Positions 36,491 to 43,868 of a stretch of 64,000 nucleotides of DNA are shown in pieces; the stretch's first letter is position 1, and each line of letters begins with the position of its first letter. Under the pieces are notes generated by a model. It was not told the DNA's origin. It ran no database searches and was given only the letters and a program-made list of their open reading frames with translations. Position numbers and translations under genes: made by a program. The stretch lies in NCBI RefSeq assembly GCF_007827815.1, contig NZ_VITH01000003.1:310001-374000 (forward strand), in the 5' to 3' direction. Source of the stretch: Azospirillum brasilense (lineage in GTDB: Bacteria; Pseudomonadota; Alphaproteobacteria; Azospirillales; Azospirillaceae).

Positions 36491-36583
36491 TTGCCCCCAC
36501 CCCGGCCCTCCCCCGCTCACGCAGGGGAGGGAGATTAGTCCCCTCCCCTGCGCCAGCGGGGGAGGGTTAGGGAGGGGGCAACA
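36491..36583. repeat. Long imperfect palindromic element between convergent genes (REP/MITE-like)
   Basis: The ~93-base element starts GTTGCCCCCACCC and ends GGGAGGGGGCAAC. Nested arms are CCCTCCCCCGC/GCGGGGGAGGG and GCAGGGGAGGG/CCCTCCCCTGC, with a short AT-containing centre. It fills the gap between the convergent genes ending at 36472 and 36591. It could fold on either strand and act as a bidirectional terminator. Its shape is that of short dispersed palindromic repeats found in high-GC alphaproteobacteria; no second copy is in this window. Confidence 0.75.
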
Positions 36584-36590
36584 CGCCCCC

Positions 36591-37373
36591 CTACCAGCTC
36601 CCAGCAAGGCCCAGCAGTTCCAGCGCCTTGTGGCGCAACTCCACCAGCACCGGGTCGTCGCGGTGGCGGGGATAGGGGCGGTCCACGACGATTTCCGCCT
36701 TGATGCGGGCCGGGCGCTCGCTGAACACGATGACGCGGGTGGCCATCAGCAGAGCCTCCTCCACGTCGTGGGTCACCAGCAGGGTGGTGAAGCCGGCGCG
36801 CCGCCACAGCGCGACGATCTCGCCCTGCATCTGGATGCGGGTCAGGCTGTCGAGCTTGCCCAGCGGCTCGTCCAGCACCAGCAGGCGCGGGTCGTTGACC
36901 AGCGCGCGGGCCAGCGCCGCGCGCTGCGCCATGCCGCCCGAGAGCTGGTGTGGGTAGGCCTTGGCGAAGCCGTCCAGCCCGACCAGCCGCAACGCCTCGT
37001 CCACCCGGTTGCGCCGCTGGCGCAGCACGCCCTGCGCCTCCAGCCCCAGCGCCACATTGTCCCAGACGGTGCGCCAGGGGTAGAGCGTCGGGTCCTGGAA
37101 GACCACCACCCGCGACGGGTGCGGCCCGGTGATCGGCCGCCCGTCGGCCAGGATCCGGCCCTCGCGCGGCGGCTCCAGCCCGGCGACCAGCCGCAGCAGC
37201 GTGGACTTGCCGCAGCCCGACGGGCCAAGCAGCGCCACGAACTCGCCCGGCTTGGCGCGCAGGCCGACCGCGTCCAGCACGGGCAGCGGCGCGCCGTGCA
37301 GGTCGAAAGCGTGGCTGACCCCGTGAACCTCAAGGTCCAGACCGGCCGGCAACTCCTGTTCCAGCGCTACCAT
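36591..37373 (-). CDS. ABC transporter ATPase, sulfonate/taurine/nitrate type (SsuB/TauB-like)
   Basis: The 260-residue ATPase has Walker A GPSGCGKST (about residues 51-59), Q-loop VVFQDPTLYPW, signature LSGGMAQR, Walker B LLVLDEP and the switch His in LVTHDVEEAL. The PW after the Q-loop is typical of the SsuB/TauB/NrtD group. It powers import by the adjacent permease in the cytoplasmic membrane. It overlaps the permease gene by seven bases and is the last gene of the importer operon, followed by the palindromic element. Confidence 0.92.
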   Translation of the reverse strand: MVALEQELPAGLDLEVHGVSHAFDLHGAPLPVLDAVGLRAKPGEFVALLGPSGCGKSTLLRLVAGLEPPREGRILADGRPITGPHPSRVVVFQDPTLYPWRTVWDNVALGLEAQGVLRQRRNRVDEALRLVGLDGFAKAYPHQLSGGMAQRAALARALVNDPRLLVLDEPLGKLDSLTRIQMQGEIVALWRRAGFTTLLVTHDVEEALLMATRVIVFSERPARIKAEIVVDRPYPRHRDDPVLVELRHKALELLGLAGSW

Positions 37374-38371
37374 TTCAGCAATCCCTTCTGCCAGGCGAGC
37401 AGCCGGTCACGCGCCTTGAACAGCAGCGTGACGAGGCTGGAGCACACCAGCGCCATCACCAGCAGCGCCGCGTACATGTTGGCGTAGGCCGCCCAGCCCT
37501 GCGCCCATTGCAGGTACCAGCCGAGCCCGGCCTTGACCCCCATCATCTCCGCCACCACCAGCACCGCGAAGGAGGCGCCGAGCCCCATGAACAGGCCGAC
37601 GAAGACGTGCGGCATCGCCGCCGGCACCGCCACCTTCAGAACCAGGAAGCGCGAGGACGCGCCCAGCGTGCGGGCGATGTCGTAATAGGCCGGGTTGACG
37701 CCGGCCACGCCCGACCAGGTCAGGATGGTCACCGGCACGCCGGTCGCCAACGCGATCAGGAAGACGCTGGCGCTCCAGCTCGACGGGAAGGCGAAGAAAG
37801 CGATGGGCAGCCACGCCGTGGCCGGCAGCGGCCCGATCAGCCGCAGCACCGGATGCACCCAATAGCCCACCGCCCGCGACCAGCCGATGGACACCCCCGT
37901 CACGAAGCCGACGAAGGCGCCGATCCCGTAGCCGAGCAGCAGCAGTTGCAGCGACGCCACGGTGCATTCCAGCAGCCGGGGCCACTCGTCCAGATACACC
38001 TCCAGCAGCGCCTGCGGCGGCGCGAAGAAGGGGCGCGGCAGCAGGTCGAGCTTGGCGGTGACCAGCTCCCAGCCGATCACGCCGAGCGCCAGCACGACCA
38101 GCCAGGGGGCGGCGGCGCGAAGCCGTTCCCCCGCCGCGCCGAACAGGCGCAGCAACGGCACGGCGAAGGCCAGCGCACCGGCGACGACCGCGAGCAGGCT
38201 GGCGAACTCGCCGGTGCGCACCCATTCCTCGCCTTCCGGCCACAGGGCGGTCAGGGCGGCGGCGGCCAGCCAGGCGGCGCTGGCCGCCAGCCCGCCCAGC
38301 CAGAGGCGCGGGGCCGTGGGGGAACGGTTGCGCTCCCCCGTCAGCACCGCGGCGTCATCGAGGCTGCTCAT
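37367..38371 (-). CDS. ABC transporter permease, sulfonate/taurine/nitrate type (SsuC/TauC-like)
   Basis: The 334-residue membrane protein has extra N-terminal hydrophobic segments, then the binding-protein-dependent permease domain with about six helices. The loop that contacts the ATPase is visible (YYDIARTLGASSRFLVLKVA). The family phrase PLPATAWLPIAFF is also present. It starts one base after the binding-protein stop, so translation is probably coupled. The extended N-terminus, with roughly two additional helices compared with SsuC, is a modest peculiarity. Confidence 0.9.
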   Translation of the reverse strand: MSSLDDAAVLTGERNRSPTAPRLWLGGLAASAAWLAAAALTALWPEGEEWVRTGEFASLLAVVAGALAFAVPLLRLFGAAGERLRAAAPWLVVLALGVIGWELVTAKLDLLPRPFFAPPQALLEVYLDEWPRLLECTVASLQLLLLGYGIGAFVGFVTGVSIGWSRAVGYWVHPVLRLIGPLPATAWLPIAFFAFPSSWSASVFLIALATGVPVTILTWSGVAGVNPAYYDIARTLGASSRFLVLKVAVPAAMPHVFVGLFMGLGASFAVLVVAEMMGVKAGLGWYLQWAQGWAAYANMYAALLVMALVCSSLVTLLFKARDRLLAWQKGLLKW

Positions 38372-38372
38372 C

Positions 38373-39410
38373 TCAGCCCAGCACGTCGGCGTAGACGCGG
38401 TCGGCGAACTTCGCCGTGTCCGTGCTTTGCTTGAAGACCTGGACGCTCTTCAGCTCCTCCGCGTAGAGCGCGATCTCGCGCTTGATGTCGGCGCCCACCG
38501 GGTTGTGGTCGTGCGTCTGGCTGGAAAGCTGGGCGGCGAGGTCCTCGATGCTGCTCTTGGGCGAATATTGCTGGTAAACCTTGGCGGCCTCGACCGGGTT
38601 GGCGGCGGCGTAGTGCTGCGCCTCGAACACGGCGCGGGTCACCGCGGCGGCGGCGGCCTTGTCCTCGCGCAGCAGGCTGCCGCGCGCGCCGAGGACACAG
38701 CAGACGCGGTTGGCGAATTCGCCCGACAGGTTGGTGGAAATCTCGACCAGAGTGCCGGACTTCAGGAAGTTGTAGGTCACCGGGTCCCAGTGGGCGACGG
38801 CCTGCGCCTCGCCCTTGTCGACCGCGATGGCCAGCAGGTCGCCGGGGAAGACGCGCCATTCCACGTCCTTGTTCGGGTCGATCCCCTGCTTGGCGAGCTG
38901 GATGGAGAACAGGTGCTTGGCCGGGCTGGACAGGTCGCTGATCGCCACCGTCTTGCCCTTCAGCCCGGCAAGGCTGGTGATGCCGCCGTTCTTGGCGGCC
39001 AGCAGGCGCATGCAGCCGCCGTGCACGCCCGCGATGATGCGCACGTCGAAGCCCTGCTCCAACGGCTTCAGCCAGCGCAACGCCATGCCGTGGCCGATGT
39101 CCGCCTTGCCGGTGGCGAGCGCCTCCAGAAGCTGCTCCGTCGTGCCGGCGAAGTTGACGAACTCCACATCCAGCCCGTGCTTCTCGAAAAAGCCGTTGTG
39201 CTTGGCCACGGCGACCGGAGCACCGCACACCGCGCCGGTGTTCCAGGCGAGCTTCAGCGGCTTCAGCGCGGCCGGCGTCGGGGCGGCGACCAGCCGGGAC
39301 GCCACGCCCGCGAAGGGCAGCGCCACCGCGCTTGCCGCCGCCAGCTTCAGCAGCCCGCGCCGCGAGGGCGCCAGCGTCGAAATTCCCGAACCGTTCCGAT
39401 GCGTGCTCAT
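38373..39410 (-). CDS. ABC transporter substrate-binding protein, SsuA/NrtA/TauA-like, Tat signal
   Basis: The 345-residue protein begins with a twin-arginine signal (SRRGLLKL, residues 16-23, then a hydrophobic stretch to about 42). The mature part follows the NMT1/SsuA pattern: LAWNTGAVCGAPVAVAKHNG, FFEKHGLDVEFVNF, EQLLEALATGKADIGHGMAL and ISDLSSPAKHLFSIQLAKQG. It binds the ligand in the periplasm for the permease downstream. The ligand cannot be fixed: relatives bind sulfonates, taurine, nitrate or pyrimidine precursors. The nearby divergent gene for a small YdhR-like protein fits sulfonate or aromatic oxidation, but this is a guess. Confidence 0.9.
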   Translation of the reverse strand: MSTHRNGSGISTLAPSRRGLLKLAAASAVALPFAGVASRLVAAPTPAALKPLKLAWNTGAVCGAPVAVAKHNGFFEKHGLDVEFVNFAGTTEQLLEALATGKADIGHGMALRWLKPLEQGFDVRIIAGVHGGCMRLLAAKNGGITSLAGLKGKTVAISDLSSPAKHLFSIQLAKQGIDPNKDVEWRVFPGDLLAIAVDKGEAQAVAHWDPVTYNFLKSGTLVEISTNLSGEFANRVCCVLGARGSLLREDKAAAAAVTRAVFEAQHYAAANPVEAAKVYQQYSPKSSIEDLAAQLSSQTHDHNPVGADIKREIALYAEELKSVQVFKQSTDTAKFADRVYADVLG

Positions 39411-39433
39411 GGTCGTCGTCCTTCGATCAAGGC

Positions 39434-39472
39434 GTATTCACTTCTAATGATTGTGAATACATGAATTTCATG
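39434..39472. promoter_or_regulatory. Two adjacent perfect palindromes in the divergent promoter region
   Basis: GTATTCAC (39434-39441) and GTGAATAC (39453-39460) form a perfect 8-base inverted repeat with an 11-base spacer. Overlapping its end, CATGAA-T-TTCATG (39460-39472) is a second perfect palindrome. They lie 24-62 bases before the binding-protein gene (minus) and 71-109 before the YdhR-like gene (plus), ideal for a shared regulator. No regulator gene is adjacent. Confidence 0.6.
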
Positions 39473-39495
39473 GACTATATTCAACGGTTTCGCTC

Positions 39496-39501
39496 TATAA
39501 T
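39496..39501 (+). promoter_or_regulatory. Consensus -10 box of the YdhR-like gene
   Basis: TATAAT matches the sigma-70 -10 consensus exactly and lies 42 bases before the start codon. A -35 candidate TGGACT (39471-39476) is 19 bases upstream and touches the second palindrome, so a bound regulator would compete with polymerase. Confidence 0.5.
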
Positions 39502-39542
39502 GTCAACCTATGAAGTAGAGAATTACGCCACGGAGGGTTCCC

Positions 39543-39854
39543 ATGATCACCGCCATCGTCCGCTACCGCCTGCCCGCCGCAATCGGACGGGAGGAATGCC
39601 GGGCGCATTTCCTGTTGATCGCGCCGGGTTTCGGCGATGTGCCCGGCCTGATCCGCAAGCAGTTCATCTGGAGCGGGACCGGCACCGCCGGAGGCGTCTA
39701 CCAGTGGGAAAAGCGGGAGGACGCCGAGCGCTTTTACCAGGGGCCCTGGCTCGACGGCATCCGGACGCGCTACGGCACCGATCCGGAGATCGAGTATTTC
39801 GAAACCGTCGCGGTCACCGACAACCCGGGCGGGGTCGTGTCGATACCGGATTGA
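39543..39854 (+). CDS. YdhR-like putative monooxygenase family protein (dimeric alpha-beta barrel)
   Basis: The 103-residue protein resembles E. coli YdhR as I remember it. It begins with a strand (ITAIVRYRLP), has GFGDVPGLIRKQFIWSG, then GGVYQWEKREDAERFYQG and a final strand (IEYFETVAVTDN). This is the ABM-type dimeric alpha-beta barrel. Such proteins are proposed cofactor-free monooxygenases or binding proteins. GGAGGG precedes the ATG. It is divergent from the ABC importer and shares the palindromic control region. Confidence 0.8.
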   Translation: MITAIVRYRLPAAIGREECRAHFLLIAPGFGDVPGLIRKQFIWSGTGTAGGVYQWEKREDAERFYQGPWLDGIRTRYGTDPEIEYFETVAVTDNPGGVVSIPD

Positions 39855-40236
39855 ACGCGCAAGCGCCGCCCATCGCTGAAACGGCCGGCGGCGAGATCCT
39901 CGCCGCCCCCGTCGCCAACCGCCCGGCGTCCCGGAACAAGCAATGCTGTCGCGGCGTTGTTTTTTAAAATTGACATCTGTATTTTAAAATATGGATGAAA
40001 CCTGCTGTTCCGGCACGCTCTTTACTCACTTTCCGACAAATCGTAACGTTTCTTGGTGAATTTTTTCTTTCCAAATTGCGCGAGCGGAGACCGCTGACGG
40101 CCGGGCCCGCCCGCTCCGCCACCCCGCCCCCTTGGCCTTGATGTGAAAGCGCGTTTCAAACGCGGCCGCGGTGATTTTCTTCTGGTGCCCCGCCCCGAAA
40201 TCGCCTACAAGCGGCTTCCCGCTGCAAGGCGGCGAC
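39855..40236. other. Intergenic region before tRNA-Trp
   Basis: No gene is supported. Around 39957-39990 there is an AT-rich patch with TTGACA and a palindromic TATTTTAAAATA, which could be a promoter or a curved DNA element. The remainder is GC-rich with no clear signals. GAAAGCGCGTTTC (40145-40157) is a short inverted repeat about 80 bases before the tRNA. Confidence 0.45.
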
Positions 40237-40312
40237 AGGAGTGTAGCTCAATTGGTAGAGCACCGGTCTCCAAAACCGGGGGTTGGGGGTTCGAGCCCCT
40301 CCACTCCTGCCA
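40237..40312 (+). tRNA. tRNA-Trp (anticodon CCA)
   Basis: The 76-base cloverleaf has acceptor arms AGGAGTG/CACTCCT, D-arm GCTC..GAGC, anticodon stem CCGGT/ACCGG with loop CTCCAAA (anticodon CCA at 40270-40272), a T-arm with GGTTCGAGCCC, discriminator G and an encoded CCA end. The gene stands alone. If this is the only copy in the cell, the replicon is essential. Confidence 0.97.
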
Positions 40313-40700
40313 TTCGACACAGGTTTCGAATGGCTCCGCGCACGGCAGCGCACCTTTCCTGAATTGTAGAAATCCGGAAACACTCTTCGCCATCGGGGCC
40401 GAAGATCCTGTATTCTTGGTTAATAGATCTTCACCCTTGTTCTTCCGAACGGGCTGATCCTCCGCGGCGTTACTAGCCGCCGTCCCTTCCTTTGATGCCA
40501 ACCGATAGACGCGAGGTGCCCGGACGCGCGCGTATAGCCATGCCTTGATTATCAGGACATAGTGCGGTTGTGGCGATATAGGCCGTTTTTTAGATAAGAC
40601 AGTCCGAAATACATAGGTATTTCGAAAAAAAGTATATCCAGTTCGTTCACACGTAGAACTTGGCGAGCGTCCCTTGAGCAAAACGCGCAAGGGACGTGAT
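40313..40700 (+). promoter_or_regulatory. AT-rich leader region of the sigma factor gene with a perfect inverted repeat
   Basis: The stretch after the tRNA holds no gene. From about 40550 it is AT-rich and contains the perfect inverted repeat CGAAATAC-ATAG-GTATTTCG (40605-40624), directly followed by seven A. As DNA this could be an operator; as RNA a small hairpin. A weak promoter candidate (TTGTGG at 40568, TAGATA at 40591) lies just upstream of it. A second, stronger hairpin covers the ribosome binding site. Confidence 0.5.
40668..40696 (+). promoter_or_regulatory. Perfect RNA hairpin enclosing the ribosome binding site of the sigma factor gene
   Basis: CGTCCCTTG (40668-40676) pairs over all nine bases with CAAGGGACG (40688-40696), leaving an 11-base loop. 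The Shine-Dalgarno sequence AAGGGA (40689-40694) is wholly inside the 3' arm, and the ATG is at 40701. Folding would block initiation, so translation of the sigma factor may depend on temperature, an RNA or a protein that opens the stem. Confidence 0.65.
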
Positions 40701-41516
40701 ATGCAACAAAGAGCGCAACCTTTGGGGGATATCCCCACCGGAACGGCGTCGGATCGTCGGCGGGAAACGAAACGCCCCTGGCCTTCCCTATCCATGGCCG
40801 GATCGCCGCGGCTCCTCTCCCGCAGCGGCGAGGACCTCCACCAGCTGGACGATTCCGGCCTTCTGGAACGCATCGCGACCGGCGATCAGACCGCCTTCTG
40901 GGTCTTCTGGTGCCGCCATTACACCGACCTGTTCTGGACATATCACAGGTTGTGCAAAGGAAACAGGCAGGAGATACACGACTGTCTGAGCGGGCTCTGC
41001 ATCAACCTGTCGGAATCCCTTCCCCTCTACGCGCGTTCCATCATCAAGACGCGCACCTGGCTGCGGCGCACCGCCATCAACCATTTCATCGACCGGCACC
41101 GCGCCCACCAGCGCCATCCCGTTCTGGTCGGCTCCCTCGTCGAGATCGCCTCCATCGCCGACGTGTCCAGCGGACGGGACGCCATGGACCCGGAACGCAC
41201 CAACGCCGACCGCGCGCTGCTGGTCAAGGTCCTGGAATCGCTTGATGGCATCCGGGACGAACGGATGCGCCAAGCCGCCCGCATGCGCTTCATCGAGGAG
41301 CAGCCCTACGCGGACATCGCGGCGGAGCTGTCCATTTCCGAAGAGCTGGCGCGCAAGTGGATCCAGCAGATCCGCAGCTATCTGCGCAGCGCCGTTCCCG
41401 ACCACCGCGACCTGCTGGCGAAACCACCGCCCGACACCGCCCAGGCGCGGCGCGCCACCAAGCACGGTGTGCTGACCAGAACGCGGCCCCCCAAGACGAT
41501 GAAACCGGCGCCCTGA
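40701..41516 (+). CDS. Sigma-70 family RNA polymerase sigma factor (ECF-like)
   Basis: The 271-residue protein has a region-2-like part (LLERIATGDQTAFWVFWCRH ... TRTWLRRTAINHFIDRHRAH) and a region-4-like C-terminal HTH (RMRFIEEQPYADIAAELSIS, then ELARKWIQQIRSYLR). The N-terminal ~45 residues are basic and variable; the C-terminal ~30 are Pro/Arg/Lys-rich. The ATG at 40701 is preceded by AAGGGA; a TTG at 40674 is in frame but lies inside the hairpin. No anti-sigma gene adjoins it. The next gene, a patatin phospholipase, starts 112 bases downstream. It may direct transcription of the operon that follows, but no promoter motif could be tied to it. Confidence 0.85.
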   Translation: MQQRAQPLGDIPTGTASDRRRETKRPWPSLSMAGSPRLLSRSGEDLHQLDDSGLLERIATGDQTAFWVFWCRHYTDLFWTYHRLCKGNRQEIHDCLSGLCINLSESLPLYARSIIKTRTWLRRTAINHFIDRHRAHQRHPVLVGSLVEIASIADVSSGRDAMDPERTNADRALLVKVLESLDGIRDERMRQAARMRFIEEQPYADIAAELSISEELARKWIQQIRSYLRSAVPDHRDLLAKPPPDTAQARRATKHGVLTRTRPPKTMKPAP

Positions 41517-41628
41517 ACCGCCGCGCCGCACGCCCTGCGACGCACGCCGCACGCCTGAGCGCGACCGATCCCACGACCATTCCCAACCCTGGCGACCGCC
41601 ACCGGGACGCCAACGACCGGAGTCATCC

Positions 41629-42693
41629 ATGCCCGACCAGACCATGCCCGCCCCCGCCGTCCAGCCCGCCAACCGGAAGAGCGCCAAGCCGATCAACCTC
41701 GCGCTCCAGGGGGGCGGCGCCCACGGCTCCTTCACCTGGGGCGTGCTCGACCGCATCCTGGAGGACGGGCGCCTGACCATCGACGGTATCGTCGGCACCA
41801 GCGCCGGCGCGATGAACTGCGCCGTCACCGCCTATGGCCTGACCATCGGTGGTCCCGAGGGGGCGCGGAGCAAGCTGCGCGAGTTCTGGCGCCGCATCTC
41901 CGACGAGGCGAAGAAGGGACCGCTCCAGCCGACCCCGCTCGACAAGATGTTCAGCAAGGGGAACATGGACTTCTCCCCGCTCTGGCAGATGTTCGACGCG
42001 CTGTCGCGCATGATGTCGCCGTACGAGCTGAACCCCATGAACATGAACCCGCTGCGCGACGTGCTGTCGGACGTGGTGGACTTCAAGCGGCTGCGCAAGG
42101 CGCCGGCCTGCAAGACCTTCATCGCGGCGACCGACGTCTGCGCCGGCCGGCTGAAGGTGTTCGGCCCGAAGGACATCTCGGTGGACGCGGTGCTCGCCTC
42201 GGCCTGCCTGCCCTTCCTGTTCCAGGCGGTACAGGTCGGCAACGCCTTCTACTGGGACGGCGGCTATTCCGGCAACCCGCCGCTGTTCCCGCTGATCGAC
42301 CAGTGCGACAGCCGCGACATCCTGATCGTCCAGATCAACCCGGTCCGCGTGCCGGTGCCGCCGCGCACCGCCCGCGAGATCATGGACCGCGTCAACACGC
42401 TCAGCTTCAACTCCAGCATGATGCGCGAACTGCGCGTCGTCGATTTCGTCTCGAAGCTGATCGATTCCGGCGAGCTGAGCCCGGACAAGCACAAGAAGAT
42501 GCACATCCACACCGTCGATGCCGAAGAGGTGGTGGAGAAGCTGGGCGTCACCAGCAAGCTGAACGCCGACTGGGACTTCCTGACCTACATGTTCGAAACG
42601 GGCCGCCACAAGGCCGAGGAGTTCCTGGACCAGCACTTCGACAAGATCGGCCGGGAATCCTCGACCGACATCAGCGCGAAGTTCCTTGCATGA
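41629..42693 (+). CDS. Patatin-like phospholipase family protein
   Basis: The 354-residue lipid acyl hydrolase has the oxyanion motif GGGAHG (28-33), nucleophile elbow GTSAG (Ser58) and catalytic Asp in DGG (210-212), the Ser-Asp dyad of patatins. No signal peptide is seen, so it probably acts on membrane or storage lipids from inside the cell. Family members hydrolyse phospholipids or polyhydroxybutyrate-associated esters. Its stop overlaps the next start as ATGA, which makes it the head of a long overlapping gene run. Confidence 0.9.
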   Translation: MPDQTMPAPAVQPANRKSAKPINLALQGGGAHGSFTWGVLDRILEDGRLTIDGIVGTSAGAMNCAVTAYGLTIGGPEGARSKLREFWRRISDEAKKGPLQPTPLDKMFSKGNMDFSPLWQMFDALSRMMSPYELNPMNMNPLRDVLSDVVDFKRLRKAPACKTFIAATDVCAGRLKVFGPKDISVDAVLASACLPFLFQAVQVGNAFYWDGGYSGNPPLFPLIDQCDSRDILIVQINPVRVPVPPRTAREIMDRVNTLSFNSSMMRELRVVDFVSKLIDSGELSPDKHKKMHIHTVDAEEVVEKLGVTSKLNADWDFLTYMFETGRHKAEEFLDQHFDKIGRESSTDISAKFLA

Positions 42694-43868
42694 CGGGAAC
42701 GCGGACGGGCCGGCGGGGCAGCACCACCGCCTGGGCGGACATCGATCTGCACGCCCTCGGCCGGAACCTGGAACGGCTGCGCCACGGCCTTCCCGGCCAA
42801 GCGGTCTTCGGCGTGGTCAAGGCGGACGCCTATGGCCACGGCGCCGGGCCGGTCGGCCGGGCGCTTCAGCGGTTCGGGATCGACGGGCTGGTGGTCGCCG
42901 ACATGGGCGAGGGAATCACCCTGCGGCGGGCCGGGATCACCGCCCCCATCCTGGTGATCGACCCGCCGTTGCCCAGCCAGCTCCGGCTGCCCGCCCTGCA
43001 CCGGCTGGGCGCCACCGTCACCAGCGCGGCGGAGGCGCGGGCGCTCGCCACCGCCGCCAACCGCGCCGGGCGGACGGTGGAGGTGCATGTCCGGGTGAAC
43101 ACCGGCTTCGCCGGTTTCGGGGTGCCGCGGGCGGAGCTGACCGACCTGCTGGCCGCGGTCGCCGCCGCGCCGGCGCTGCGGCTCGAGGGGCTCTACACCC
43201 ACCTGTCCGGCGCCTACGGCCCCTATGAGGACGGCGGGCTGGCGGAGCTGGAACGGTTCGGCGAGGCGGTCGAGGCGGCGCGGGCCGCCGGACGGCTGCC
43301 GGCGCTGGTCCATGCGCTCAGCAGCCCGGCCCTCGACCGGCCTCTGCTGACCGGGGCCGCGGCGCGCATCGGCTGCACGGCGGTGCGCTGTGGTGCGGCC
43401 CTGTTCGGCATCCGCATGGCCGACGGGGACCCGCCCCTGCCCCTGGCCCCGGTGATGAGTGTGAAGGCCCGCGTCTCCCGCGTGACGGCCCTGGAACCGG
43501 GTGACGTCGCCGATTACGCCGCCGCCGGCGCGGCGCCCCGGCGCACGCCGGTGGCGGTCCTGCCCTTCGGCTTCGCCGACGGCCACCACCTGCACCGGCT
43601 GGCTGGCGGGGTCCTGCTGATCCGGGGGCGCCCGGCGCCGGTCCTGGGGCGCGCCTTCATGAGCAGCCTTCTGGCCGACGTGACGGACATCCCCGACGTC
43701 CAGCCGGGCGACGAGGCGGTCCTGATCGGGCGGCAGGGTGATCACCGGATCACCGCGGAAACCCTCGCGGCGCGGTCCGGGCTGCGCCCCAGCGCGGTCC
43801 CGCTTCTCGGACCGCGGGTCGTCCGCCGCTACCGATCGAACGCCGCGAGGGAGGACCAGACGGAATGA
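42690..43868 (+). CDS. Alanine-racemase-fold PLP protein with altered active site
   Basis: The 392-residue protein has the N-terminal TIM barrel with the PLP lysine in VVKADAYGHG (Lys44). Barrel motifs VHVRVNTGFAGFG and LYTHLSGAYG follow, then the C-terminal beta domain. In true alanine racemases the second base is the Tyr of GYADG; here the segment reads FGFADGHH (Phe295). The usual GRVCMD motif reads GRAFMSS. It therefore may not racemise L-alanine normally and could be specific for another amino acid, act one-way, or only bind PLP or a ligand. It overlaps the patatin gene and the binding-protein gene by ATGA, inside an operon of sensor-like proteins rather than cell-wall genes. Confidence 0.82.
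   Translation: MTGTRTGRRGSTTAWADIDLHALGRNLERLRHGLPGQAVFGVVKADAYGHGAGPVGRALQRFGIDGLVVADMGEGITLRRAGITAPILVIDPPLPSQLRLPALHRLGATVTSAAEARALATAANRAGRTVEVHVRVNTGFAGFGVPRAELTDLLAAVAAAPALRLEGLYTHLSGAYGPYEDGGLAELERFGEAVEAARAAGRLPALVHALSSPALDRPLLTGAAARIGCTAVRCGAALFGIRMADGDPPLPLAPVMSVKARVSRVTALEPGDVADYAAAGAAPRRTPVAVLPFGFADGHHLHRLAGGVLLIRGRPAPVLGRAFMSSLLADVTDIPDVQPGDEAVLIGRQGDHRITAETLAARSGLRPSAVPLLGPRVVRRYRSNAAREDQTE

Noticed and set aside
40237..40312. tRNA-Trp as an attachment site of an integrated element
   Set aside because: No integrase gene and no repeat of the tRNA 3' end were found in the window.
40143..40457. Open frames across the tRNA-Trp gene
   Set aside because: They are translations of the tRNA and its flanks, which fold as a complete cloverleaf.
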